Shown here: one piece after another, positions 52,005-60,179 of the stretch
How the letters are laid out: each line of letters starts with the position of its first letter
How positions within the stretch are numbered: the first letter of the stretch is position 1
DNA from: an uncultured Myxococcales bacterium
GTDB lineage: Bacteria; Myxococcota_A; Polyangia; Polyangiales; Polyangiaceae
Direction: 5' to 3'
NCBI GenBank assembly: GCA_937949945.1
Contig: CALFEQ010000171.1
Span: 57,328 to 121,327 of the forward strand
Length of the DNA: 64,000 nt
Notes under the pieces: model-generated
What the model was told of the DNA's origin: nothing
The model's database searches: none
Seen by the model: the letters and a program-made list of their open reading frames with translations, nothing else
Program-made: the position numbers and the translations under genes

Positions 52005-52041
52005 TTGACACATCCGGCGCCGCAAGCGACCCTAGGTCGCT
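52005..52041 (+). promoter_or_regulatory. TTGACA followed by palindrome AGCGACC-CTA-GGTCGCT
   Basis: A perfect -35 TTGACA (52005-52010) is followed 14 nt later by a palindrome with 7-bp arms (52025-52041), covering the place of the -10 and transcription start. A repressor or activator site over the promoter of the 1074-residue protein is likely. It resembles the 16901-16917 element in size, not sequence. Confidence 0.45.
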
Positions 52042-52056
52042 CGCCACAGCCGCATT

Positions 52057-55000
52057 ATGTCTCTGAGCTCCCTCATCGTTCAGCGCGGCATTGCTTCGAT
52101 TCGCGAGATCGAGGAGGCGCTGGCACGTCAGGTCCTCTACGGGGGCGATCTCGTGACCAACCTCCTCGAGGTCAGTCAGATCGAGGAGGCCGCGCTCATG
52201 CCGGTGGTCGCCGAGTCCTTCGGTCTTCCGCCGGCGCCGATCGGCGAGCTGCCCAAGGCCCCGGCGGAGGCCCTCCGACTCGTCGCCGCCGAGGTCGCCG
52301 CGGAGCGAATGCTGTTCCCGTTGGAGCTCGGGGCGACGCTGGTGGTCGCGGTCGCCGAGCCGCTCTCGCGCGACGCCGAGCAGGAGCTCGGGTTCGCCCT
52401 CGCGCTGCCCATCGAGATGCGCATCGCGCCGAGCTTCCGCATCCGGCAGGCGCTCGCGCGCGATTATGGGGTCCCGTTCGACAAGCGCACCGCGCGGCTC
52501 ATCAACAAGATCGTGACCAAGGGGCCGCGCATGGCGAGCACCTTCCCGCCGCCGGTCGACTCGAGCCCCGTGTTCCGTCCGCCGCCCCGCCCGCCCAGCG
52601 GTGCGCCCCCGCCGCCGCCGAAACCGGTCGAGGCGCCTCGAGCCAAGCCCCCGCCCGAGGGCACGTTCGTGCGAAAGTCGCAGGCCCCGCCCCCGCGACC
52701 CGTGAAACGGAGGCGCGGACCTCTGACGCTCGACGTCGCGCTCGGCGAGCTCGAGGCCTCGGCCGAGCGAGACGTCATCCTCGACGTGCTGTTCGAGTTC
52801 GCACGTCAGTTCTTCGATTACACCGCGCTCTTCACCGTCCACGGAGACATCGCCGAGGGCAGGGACGCGTTCGGGGACGGGGCCTCGCGAGACAAGGTCG
52901 CGCGCATCGGCGTCCCGCTCGACCTCCCGAACCTCCTCTCGAGGGCGCGCGAAGAGAAGAAGCCGGTACGAGCGGTGCCGTCCCGCGAAGGCCTCGATCC
53001 CATCCTCGTCTCCGATCTCGGAAGGGACGGGACGACCGAGTGCATCGTCCTGCCGATCATCGTCCGTACGCGCGTCGTGGCGCTCCTCTTCGGTGACGGC
53101 GGCTCCTCCGGGATCGACGATGTCGGCGTTCGGCAGGTCTCCGACCTCATCGAGGCGGCGTCCGGTGCCTTCGAGCGCGTCATCGTCAGGCGCAAGCTGA
53201 AAGGCGCAGCGGACGCCCGGACGTCGGGGGCGCCGAAGCCGCCGCCGTCGCTCGGCGAGACCGCCCCTCCGCCGACCCAGGTGTCCGCGCCTCCGGTCGG
53301 GGAGACGCCCGGCTACGCGAGCGATCGGCCCTCCGCCGAGGAGCTCGCGCCGCCGATCCGCGAGCTGCTCGAGGGACCGGTCTCGCGTGCGGCTCCGACG
53401 CGGCGCGAGCCCACGCCCGCGCTGACGACGCTCGATCCGCTCTCGGTGCGCAGCGATCGCCCGCCGGCGCCGAACCTCCTCGCCGTGCGGCGGCCGAGCG
53501 GCGCGCCGATCCCGCGGGAGGAGCCCGACGACGGGCCCGTCATGCCGGTCGGTGTTGCGTCGCGGCGACCTCCGTCGTCCCAGTCGAGGCCGGCGATCAA
53601 GCGCGCGACGGCTCCCGCGCTCGAGTTCGGCTCACCGTCGCGACCCAACGTGCTCGCCGACGATCTCCCTCCGCCGGACTCGATGGAGGGCCAGCTCGTC
53701 GCGCACATCCACAGCCGGCCTCCGTCGCAGCTCTCGAAGTCCACGTCGTCGGCGCCGAACACGACGCGCGACCCGTCCTTCGCGGGGCGCGCCCGAGAGC
53801 CGTCCGGCGGACCGAGCGGCACGCCTGCCTCGCCGAAGGCGGAGTCGCCGCCGCCGATGCGCGTCGCCCCGATCACGGACGTCTCTCCGCAGCCGATCCT
53901 CCCGATCAACGCGAGCCCGATCCGGCCGATCACGGAGGTGAGCCCCTCCACGAGCGATCGCCCGGCGCAACCGCCCGAGGCCGATCGCCCGCCGCCGGCT
54001 CAGGGCGCCACGGCGACTGCGGCGGGGTCCCTCTCGAGGACCCTCGTGGCCGGCGAGATGCCGTCACTCGAAGGCGTCATCTCGAACCCCGAGCCGGTCG
54101 CCCCGCTCGTCGTGGTGACGCCCGACAGCGAGATCAAGCCCGTGGGCCCGCTCCCGGCACCGGACCTGGACCCGACGCCGGTCGCTCCGCCGGTCATCGA
54201 GGATGCCGATGTCGCTCCCACGCCGAGCGCCGCCGAGCCGGTCCTCGCCCTCGCGCAACGGAAAGGCGAGCCGGCGCCGCTCCCGCCGCAACCCGAGCCG
54301 AAGCCGATGCCTCCGTCGGAGCAGCAGGTCAGCGTCCCGGCGCACCGGCCTCCGTCGTCGCGGAGCGATCACTCGCGCGTGCTGCCGAGCGTGATCGTCG
54401 ACGTCGCGAGCGAGTACGTCACGCTGGTCGACCGCGTCCTCGCCGGCTCCGACGAAGAGGCCGAGACGGCTCTTCTTCGCGCGGGCGGATACGCGATGCC
54501 TGCGATCATGGCGCGCTTCCCCGGCCCGATCACGATGGAGGAGGACCGCCTCGTCTCGGGCATCCTCCCCCGCGTCGCGGAGTGCGGGCCCATCATCCGG
54601 CTGATCGCCAGCCAGCGCCGCACGGCGCTCCCGTTCGTCCTCTCGCACGTCGAGTCGCCCGACGTCGAGTGCCGCTTCTGGGCGACGTACCTGCTCACCG
54701 AGCTCGTCTACGCCGACGCGATCGATCCCGTGATCAGCCGCGTCTTCGACGAGGAGGCGAAGGTCCGTCGCGTCGCCCGCGCCGCCGCTCGCGCGTTGGC
54801 GGAGTCGCACGGCATGGCGGTCGTCGAGCGCCTCGGGATGATCGCGAGCGATCGCCGCGAGCCCGCGAACCGCCGCCTCTTGGCGATCGAGGCGCTCGGC
54901 GAGACGCGCGAGCCGCTCGCGATCAAGGCGCTCCTGCCGCTGCTCGAGGAGGACGCGAGCGACATCACCACCGCCACGCGACAGGCGCTGGTGACGGTGG

Positions 55001-55281
55001 CGCGACAGGACTTCGGTCTCGACGTGAAGCGATGGACGGCCTGGTGGGAGGCCAACAAGAAGCGCCATCGCCTCGAGTGGCTGATCGACTCGCTCATGCA
55101 CGAGACCCGCGCGCTCCGCGCGGCGGCGAGCGAGGAGCTCCGGCAGATCACGAAGGAGTACTTCGCGTACTACGACGATCTCCCGAAGCGCGAGCGCGAG
55201 CGAGCGCAGGCGCGCTACCGCGAGTGGTGGGAGAACGTCGGGCGCTTCCGCTTCAGTCGCGCGTCGACGCGCGGAGGCTGA
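52057..55281 (+). CDS. MshEN/GspE-N-domain, GAF-like and HEAT-repeat scaffold protein
   Basis: 1074 residues. Residues ~1-160 match the N-terminal domain of type II secretion/pilus ATPases (SLSSLIVQRGIASIREIEEAL ... AERMLFPLELGATLVVAVAEP), a c-di-GMP-binding fold in MshE; no ATPase follows. Residues ~230-390 form a GAF-like domain (DVILDVLFEFARQFFDYTALF ... CIVLPIIVRTRVVALLFGD). Residues ~390-790 are Pro/Ser/Arg-rich and disordered. Residues ~800-1060 contain HEAT-like helices (LLRAGGYAMPAIMARF, FWATYLLTELVYADAIDP, RRLLAIEALGETREPLAIKALL). It looks like a large signalling adaptor. Control element upstream at 52005. Confidence 0.75.
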   Translation: MSLSSLIVQRGIASIREIEEALARQVLYGGDLVTNLLEVSQIEEAALMPVVAESFGLPPAPIGELPKAPAEALRLVAAEVAAERMLFPLELGATLVVAVAEPLSRDAEQELGFALALPIEMRIAPSFRIRQALARDYGVPFDKRTARLINKIVTKGPRMASTFPPPVDSSPVFRPPPRPPSGAPPPPPKPVEAPRAKPPPEGTFVRKSQAPPPRPVKRRRGPLTLDVALGELEASAERDVILDVLFEFARQFFDYTALFTVHGDIAEGRDAFGDGASRDKVARIGVPLDLPNLLSRAREEKKPVRAVPSREGLDPILVSDLGRDGTTECIVLPIIVRTRVVALLFGDGGSSGIDDVGVRQVSDLIEAASGAFERVIVRRKLKGAADARTSGAPKPPPSLGETAPPPTQVSAPPVGETPGYASDRPSAEELAPPIRELLEGPVSRAAPTRREPTPALTTLDPLSVRSDRPPAPNLLAVRRPSGAPIPREEPDDGPVMPVGVASRRPPSSQSRPAIKRATAPALEFGSPSRPNVLADDLPPPDSMEGQLVAHIHSRPPSQLSKSTSSAPNTTRDPSFAGRAREPSGGPSGTPASPKAESPPPMRVAPITDVSPQPILPINASPIRPITEVSPSTSDRPAQPPEADRPPPAQGATATAAGSLSRTLVAGEMPSLEGVISNPEPVAPLVVVTPDSEIKPVGPLPAPDLDPTPVAPPVIEDADVAPTPSAAEPVLALAQRKGEPAPLPPQPEPKPMPPSEQQVSVPAHRPPSSRSDHSRVLPSVIVDVASEYVTLVDRVLAGSDEEAETALLRAGGYAMPAIMARFPGPITMEEDRLVSGILPRVAECGPIIRLIASQRRTALPFVLSHVESPDVECRFWATYLLTELVYADAIDPVISRVFDEEAKVRRVARAAARALAESHGMAVVERLGMIASDRREPANRRLLAIEALGETREPLAIKALLPLLEEDASDITTATRQALVTVARQDFGLDVKRWTAWWEANKKRHRLEWLIDSLMHETRALRAAASEELRQITKEYFAYYDDLPKRERERAQARYREWWENVGRFRFSRASTRGG

Positions 55282-55296
55282 CGCGACGTCGTCGGG

Positions 55297-56358
55297 TCAC
55301 TCGCCGGCGGCGAGCCGCCGGCGCCAGTCGGGCGGCAGGTCGAGGAAGCCGTCGTTGTAGAGGGTGTCGTAGACGGCGTCGCAGATGACCGCGCAGACGT
55401 CGCTGAAGATCGCCGGATCGGCGACGAGGCGGATCGTCTCCGAGCGGAACTGCGACATGCTCTCGCGCACGCGCCGGAGCATCTCGTCCTCGACGTAAGG
55501 GACGAGGCGCTGCATGAACCTCCGCTCGAACGCCTGCCGGAAGCGCGGGAAGCTCGACACGCTGATCTTGTATCCGGCCGATCCGGGCGAGTCGGCGAGG
55601 CGCGCCTCGCGCACGGTCTCTTTCGCCAGCTCGCCGAGCGCCGGAGGCAGCTCCTGGGTGAAGAACTGCGTCAGGGCCGCGTTGAGGTACTTCACGAGCG
55701 CGTTGAGCTCGGGAGTCGTGCGCGACAAGAAGTCGTTCCGCATGTTCTTCACGAGCGTGAGGTACATGTCCTTCGCACGACTCTTCACGTCGGGCTGCAC
55801 GTACTGGAACGACTCGAGCAGGTCGAAGATCTCGGCCTGGCAGCGGTGGAGCGCGTGGTAGAGCGCCTGATCCGCGAAGCGCATCGCCTTCGGCTCGTCC
55901 TTGGACGCGTGGAGCTTGTCGGCGAGCTCGCTCGCGAAGAACAGGCGAGCGAAGCGCTTGGCGACCTCGCTCAGCTTCCGCTCGATGAGCGTCACCAGCT
56001 TGCCCGGGCGGAAGATGCGACCGAGCATCTCGGTCAGGCTCTGAATCAGCTCCGCCTCGAGCCGCACGCGATCGGTGGCCAGGGTCGGGCGGCTCAACGG
56101 CGAGGCCGCGCGCGCCGCAGCCTGGAGCTTGTGGAGCTCGCTGATCACCTGTGCGGTGATCGCGTCGAGCTCGGCGTTGGTCGCGAGGTCTGCCTTGTAG
56201 TGGATGACCTTCGCCTGCAGCTGCTCGTCGCGGAGCGCGAGCGCGACGTCGGCGAGCGACATCTTCGCGGCCGCGGTCATGAATCCTTCGGGCGTGGGGA
56301 TCGGGGCGACCTTCGCCGTCACGACCCGAGGCTTGCCGCGTTCGTCGTCCACCGACAT
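55297..56358 (-). CDS. Helical protein of unknown function
   Basis: 353 residues from ATG 56358, with TATCAT 9 nt upstream. No signal peptide or membrane helix. All-helical, with coiled-coil stretches (TDRVRLEAELIQSLTEMLGRI, ALIERKLSEVAKRFARLFFA) and a C-terminal VRESMSQFRSETIRLVADPA ... VYDTLYNDGFLDLPPDW. It converges with the 1074-residue scaffold gene (15-nt gap). No family is recognised; similar proteins probably exist in other myxobacteria (inference). Confidence 0.6.
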   Translation of the reverse strand: MSVDDERGKPRVVTAKVAPIPTPEGFMTAAAKMSLADVALALRDEQLQAKVIHYKADLATNAELDAITAQVISELHKLQAAARAASPLSRPTLATDRVRLEAELIQSLTEMLGRIFRPGKLVTLIERKLSEVAKRFARLFFASELADKLHASKDEPKAMRFADQALYHALHRCQAEIFDLLESFQYVQPDVKSRAKDMYLTLVKNMRNDFLSRTTPELNALVKYLNAALTQFFTQELPPALGELAKETVREARLADSPGSAGYKISVSSFPRFRQAFERRFMQRLVPYVEDEMLRRVRESMSQFRSETIRLVADPAIFSDVCAVICDAVYDTLYNDGFLDLPPDWRRRLAAGE

Positions 56359-56367
56359 GGTCGGGCG

Positions 56368-56373
56368 ATGATA
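56368..56373 (-). promoter_or_regulatory. -10-like TATCAT
   Basis: On the minus strand TATCAT ends 9 nt before the ATG at 56358; no -35 match was seen. Confidence 0.4.
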
Positions 56374-56479
56374 CACCCCGCGCGTCGTCGTTGTGCTGGT
56401 TCTCACACCGCCACGTCACGCGGCGAAGGCTCCGGGGCTCGCCCGACCGCTCGCCGGCCCGCTGCTGCTGCACGGCGCC

Positions 56480-56839
56480 TCAGGGAAAACCGAACAGCGC
56501 TCGGCTCGTGAGGCCGAGGACGAGGCTCGCGCCGTTCGCCGCGAGCGACGCGAGCAGGGCGCGACCCGTCCGCACACGCGGCTTCGTGACGACGAAGAAC
56601 GCGGCCTCGACGAGCCAGGCGAAGACCTCGGCGAGCGCCATCGCGAGCGTCCATCCGAAGTCGAGCTCGCTGGAGAGGAGAGGGAACGCGAACCAGACGA
56701 AGGGATGCGTGATCGCGCTCGGCACGAGCGCTCGCCACCACGCGACGCGAAGGGCCCGCCGGTAGATCGGCGCCTCGACGACCTGCGTGAACGCGAACGC
56801 TCGCGCCCAGGCGAGCACGTAGTCGGGATCGAGGATCAA
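56480..56839 (-). CDS. Small integral membrane protein
   Basis: 119 residues. The likely start is TTG at 56839, whose TTGA overlaps the stop of the preceding gene and implies coupling; GTG at 56818 is the alternative. About four hydrophobic segments (YVLAWARAFAFTQVV, FVWFAFPLLSS, LAMALAEVFAWLVEAAFFVVT, LLASLAANGASLVLGL). Its PIYRRALRVAWWRALVPS ... HPFVWFAFP pattern is distinctive, but I recognise no named family. Last gene of a four-gene minus-strand cluster. Confidence 0.6.
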   Translation of the reverse strand: MILDPDYVLAWARAFAFTQVVEAPIYRRALRVAWWRALVPSAITHPFVWFAFPLLSSELDFGWTLAMALAEVFAWLVEAAFFVVTKPRVRTGRALLASLAANGASLVLGLTSRALFGFP

Positions 56840-57888
56840 CGCGGGTTCCGGAGCAGAGCCGCGCGCCCTTCGGCGACGAGGAGGAGCGCGAACGCGATCT
56901 CGAGCCAGGCGTGGAAGGAGGCTCCGCGGAGGTAGAGCAGGCGAGCCGCCTCGAGCGACGTCGTCGCGCGCGCCGCCACGGCGAGCGTCCCGAGGGCGAA
57001 GAGGAGGAGGAGGCCCTTGCCCAAATCGCGCTCGAGCGCGCGGATCGACGAGGCGAACGAGCGGATCCCCGGGCGCTCCCGAGCCTCGTCCGGGATGACG
57101 CGGAGCCAGAGGACGTAGTGGACGCCTTGCATGAAGACGAACAGCGTCGTGAGTCGGAGCGCGAGGATCGGATCGGTGACCGGCGCGAGCGTATCCATCA
57201 TGCAGGCGAGGTCGGCCGCGGTTGCGGGCCCGGTCGCCCGTGCGGTGAAGCGGAAGAGGACGTCGTCGAGCGCCCCGCCGACGAGCGCCGCCGACATGGC
57301 GATCGACGCGATCGCGGCGGCGATCCCCACGCGCCGCGAGCGCGCGAACGCCGCCACGAACAGCGCGACGGCGACGAAGTTGTGCAAGTGGACGACGACG
57401 AGCAGGGCCTCGTAGTCGTGTTTCGCTGCGGCGAGGACGACGAGCACCCACGCGGCGAGGAGCACGCCCTTGCGACGAAGCGACGCTCGCGCGAAGGCGA
57501 TCGCTCCGAGCCCCGCGGACAGGCCGATCGCGGCGCTCTGCTCGAACGTCCCGATCACGAGCGGGGCGGCCACCGACACGGCCAGCGCGGTGCGGCGGTG
57601 CAGGCCCGGACGCACGACGAGGTAGCGCACGTCCGCGAGGAGGTGAGGGACGCCGAGGATGATCGGACCGAGCGCGAACGTCCACACGGGTGCGAAGGAC
57701 GCGAGGAGCAGCGACGCGAGCAGGCCGACGGCGGCGTACGTGGCGACGCGCGCGGAGCGATCGGACAAGAGCACGCGGCCCGGTCTGCCGAGCAGGCGCA
57801 GCACGCCGGCGCGGACGACGTCGAGTGGAAGCGCGACGGCGTCCGCGTATCCGCGCGCAGCCGGTCTCGCTTCGTTCACGGACGCCAT
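56836..57888 (-). CDS. Polytopic membrane protein with conserved-looking histidines
   Basis: 350 residues from ATG 57888, selected by TACGAT 7 nt upstream. About nine membrane helices. Histidines lie at helix ends: LGVPHLLADVRYLVV, VVVHLHNFVAVAL and FMQGVHYVLWLRVIP. The PH...D and paired-His pattern recalls Brp/Blh-type iron-dependent carotenoid oxygenases, but overall similarity is weak and I rate this a hypothesis. It is coupled to the small membrane protein and lies 57 nt after the Ycf48-like gene on the same strand. Confidence 0.6.
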   Translation of the reverse strand: MASVNEARPAARGYADAVALPLDVVRAGVLRLLGRPGRVLLSDRSARVATYAAVGLLASLLLASFAPVWTFALGPIILGVPHLLADVRYLVVRPGLHRRTALAVSVAAPLVIGTFEQSAAIGLSAGLGAIAFARASLRRKGVLLAAWVLVVLAAAKHDYEALLVVVHLHNFVAVALFVAAFARSRRVGIAAAIASIAMSAALVGGALDDVLFRFTARATGPATAADLACMMDTLAPVTDPILALRLTTLFVFMQGVHYVLWLRVIPDEARERPGIRSFASSIRALERDLGKGLLLLFALGTLAVAARATTSLEAARLLYLRGASFHAWLEIAFALLLVAEGRAALLRNPR

Positions 57889-57895
57889 CTCGGGA

Positions 57896-57901
57896 ATCGT
57901 A
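57896..57901 (-). promoter_or_regulatory. -10-like TACGAT
   Basis: On the minus strand TACGAT ends 7 nt before the ATG at 57888. Confidence 0.4.
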
Positions 57902-57945
57902 TCGCGGACCGGTCGAGCGGCGCTGGGCACGATCGCTCGGGGCGA

Positions 57946-59136
57946 TCAGTTTCGGCGACCGAGGAACGTGCGGCCCGACCGGGTGACGACCAAGGCCTGG
58001 AGGATGCTCCTCGAGAGCCCGACGATCTCCTCGCCGGGGGCGACGTCGGCGATCGACCACTGGCGCAGCGGCGACGCGGGCTCGAAGGTCACGACCGTGC
58101 CCTGTCGCGTCGCGAGGACGAGCCCGGTGAGGTCCGGGAGCGCCGCGACGAAGTCGTCCTTCACGGGCGGGTAAAAGACGCTGAACGCGCTGCCGTCGAG
58201 TCGGAGCAGCGTGCCGTGGTCGCCTGCGATGAAGACGACGTCGCCGATCGGCACCACTGCGCGCAACGTCGCATCGGCCGGAGACCGGAGGCGGACCCAG
58301 TCGCCTCCGGCGTCGCGTTCGAGCACGACGCCGTCGTCGCCTGCGGCGACGACGCGCCCGCTGCTCGTGACGGCGACGGCGCGGAGCGTCTCCCTCACGT
58401 GCGAGCTCTCTCTCAACCAGCCCAGAGAGGGATCGCGACGGAGGATCGTGCCGTGCTCGCCGACGGCGAACACGCGCCCGTCGTCGTGGGCAGTCACTGC
58501 GAGCAGCGTCGTGTCGACGCCGGTCTGCTCGATCGTCCACGCCTCCTCGCCAGGGCTCGCCGTGCCGTACCTGCGAACGGCCGCGGCGCCGCCGGAGCCC
58601 ACGACGACGTAGAAGCGATGGGAGTCGGCGTCGACGAGCCTCGCCGCGAACACCTCCTTCAAGGGAGTCCGCTCTTCGCCGAGCGTCGCGAGGAAGCTCG
58701 GCTTGAAATCATGCAGGGTCGGGAGGAACACGACGCCGTGCTCGCCGATGATTCCGTGCGTGCGCGCGAAGACCCCGTTCGCGCCCGGGAAGCGCCGCTG
58801 CTCCTCGAAGGACAGCAGCGGTCGCGCTCGTGCCTCGGCGATCCTGGCCGCTCGCGCGGCGCTCGCGGCGGCGGCTGCTTGCGCTCGATTCTCTGCCGCC
58901 TGCCGTCGCTCATGCGCGATCTGCGGGCCGAACCCGAGCGCGGTCGCGGCGACGCAGAGGACGACCCACGGCAGAACCCGAGGCTTCGACGCGGGGGCGT
59001 CGGCGGCCTTCTCCACCTCCGCGCGAAGCCTTTCGACCTCGCGCTTCGCCTCGGCCGCCTCGCGCTCGGCGCGCGCAGCCTGCGCCTGGGCGGCCTCGAG
59101 CTCGTTCTTGAAGTCGTCGGGATCCGGCTTCGTCAT
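57946..59136 (-). CDS. Coiled-coil membrane protein with Ycf48-like propeller
   Basis: 396 residues. ATG 59136 overlaps the stop of the preceding gene (ATGA). Residues ~5-50 are a Glu/Ala/Arg coiled coil (ELEAAQAQAARAEREAAEAK), ~55-72 a membrane helix (VLPWVVLCVAATALGFG), then a second short coiled coil and ~280 residues of propeller blades of the HCF136/Ycf48 type (VFAVGEHGTILRRD, VVAAGDDGVVLERDAGGDW, VFIAGDHGTLLRL). The propeller should be outside the membrane. Function unknown in non-photosynthetic bacteria. Confidence 0.7.
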   Translation of the reverse strand: MTKPDPDDFKNELEAAQAQAARAEREAAEAKREVERLRAEVEKAADAPASKPRVLPWVVLCVAATALGFGPQIAHERRQAAENRAQAAAAASAARAARIAEARARPLLSFEEQRRFPGANGVFARTHGIIGEHGVVFLPTLHDFKPSFLATLGEERTPLKEVFAARLVDADSHRFYVVVGSGGAAAVRRYGTASPGEEAWTIEQTGVDTTLLAVTAHDDGRVFAVGEHGTILRRDPSLGWLRESSHVRETLRAVAVTSSGRVVAAGDDGVVLERDAGGDWVRLRSPADATLRAVVPIGDVVFIAGDHGTLLRLDGSAFSVFYPPVKDDFVAALPDLTGLVLATRQGTVVTFEPASPLRQWSIADVAPGEEIVGLSRSILQALVVTRSGRTFLGRRN

Positions 59137-59435
59137 CGCTCCGCTCCCGACGCCGTCCAGCCGATCACGCGGCCGTTCGGCTCGGCGTCCTCCGGCGATG
59201 GGTCGAGCCACGACCGTGGGACGAGGATCCGCGCGACGACCCAACCGAAGAGCGCGAAGGTCACGATCGCGAAGACGACCATCGCCGCCTTCGGCCTCGG
59301 AGGACGCTTCTCGGCCGCGATGCTCGCGAGGCGCGCACGAAGATCTGCGGCCTCACGCAGGAGCTCGTCGCGCTCGATCTCCGCACGCTTCGCGCGCTCT
59401 CGAGCCGCTGCGATCTCGTTCCGGAATGGCTCCAC
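59133..59435 (-). CDS. Small coiled-coil/transmembrane protein
   Basis: 100 residues from GTG 59435 behind GGGAGG. Residues ~5-45 are a coiled coil (AAARERAKRAEIERDELLREA), ~51-70 one membrane helix (AMVVFAIVTFALFGWVVAR), then a short acidic tail. The coiled coil plus helix closely parallels the N-terminus of the protein encoded next, suggesting duplication. TACACT 19 nt before the start is a possible -10. Confidence 0.65.
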   Translation of the reverse strand: MEPFRNEIAAARERAKRAEIERDELLREAADLRARLASIAAEKRPPRPKAAMVVFAIVTFALFGWVVARILVPRSWLDPSPEDAEPNGRVIGWTASGAER

Positions 59436-59512
59436 CCCTCCCGCTCCTCCCGAGAGTGTATCGTGGAGCTCACGTGCTTCCGCGATCTCGTCCGCGGCGT
59501 TCGCATGAGGGG

Positions 59513-59541
59513 TTGACCTGGGTCGAAGAGAGGACTATTTC
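59513..59541 (+). promoter_or_regulatory. tRNA-fMet promoter TTGACC-N17-TATTTC
   Basis: TTGACC (59513-59518) and TATTTC (59536-59541) are exactly 17 nt apart, placing +1 near 59548 and giving a ~30-nt 5' leader that contains a hairpin (ACTCGG-TTCA-CCGAGT, 59555-59570). Confidence 0.7.
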
Positions 59542-59578
59542 AGCGCGTGTTCCGACTCGGTTCACCGAGTGGACGTGA

Positions 59579-59652
<74 letters not shown>

Positions 59653-59663
59653 CTGAAGTGAGG

Positions 59664-59700
59664 ACGCGAGGTTAGCCTTCGAGAGGCGCCTCGCGTTCGT
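59664..59700 (+). terminator. Hairpin after tRNA-fMet
   Basis: ACGCGAGG (59664-59671) pairs with CCTCGCGT (59689-59696) around a 17-nt loop, followed by TCGTCGTTTCG. The T run is weak but the position fits a terminator or 3' processing end of the tRNA transcript. Confidence 0.55.
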
Positions 59701-59793
59701 CGTTTCGGGCCACGGAACGGTGCGCGAAGACAACCGGGCCGAGCTCGGATCCCCGGCGCGGTCGAGTGTCAGGGGAACGACGACGGACGCGCG

Positions 59794-60120
59794 TCAGGGC
59801 GTTCCGACGGTCCCGCGGACCGGTCCGACGGCAGCCATGTCCGTCACCTGGGAGATGTCGTTAGGCTCGAACAACTTCGGGTCGAGCCCCGGCAGTCGTC
59901 CCCGCGCACGATGCGCTTGCGCGCGTCGTCGGCGACGAAGATGCGGCCGCGCTCGTCGGTCGTGATGGCGGCGCGTGTTCTTCGGAGCTCTTCTGGACGC
60001 GTTTACGGATGCGTTCTCGCGTGTCCTCTTCCGGATCGACAACGAGCCGGTCAGGCGACCGCCACGGATCGTCGTCGAGCCGTGCGATGGCGAGGGCCGG
60101 CTCGTCCACATCCCAACGAT
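59794..60120 (-). pseudogene. Decayed gene fragment with two apparent frameshifts
   Basis: On the minus strand protein-like sequence appears in three frames in turn: DRLVVDPEEDTRERIRKRVQ, then AITTDERGRIFVADDARKRI, then GLDPKLFEPNDISQVTDMAA ending TVGTP and a stop. The middle part resembles an NHL or propeller strand. Shifts would lie near 59970 and 59900. No intact start was found. It may instead be a sequencing problem, but the neighbouring genes also show damage. Confidence 0.4.
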
Positions 60121-60179
60121 TTCCTGTTGTTGGGCGATGCCGGGGCGCGGCATGGAGGGTGCTGTAGGTGAATGTCGTC

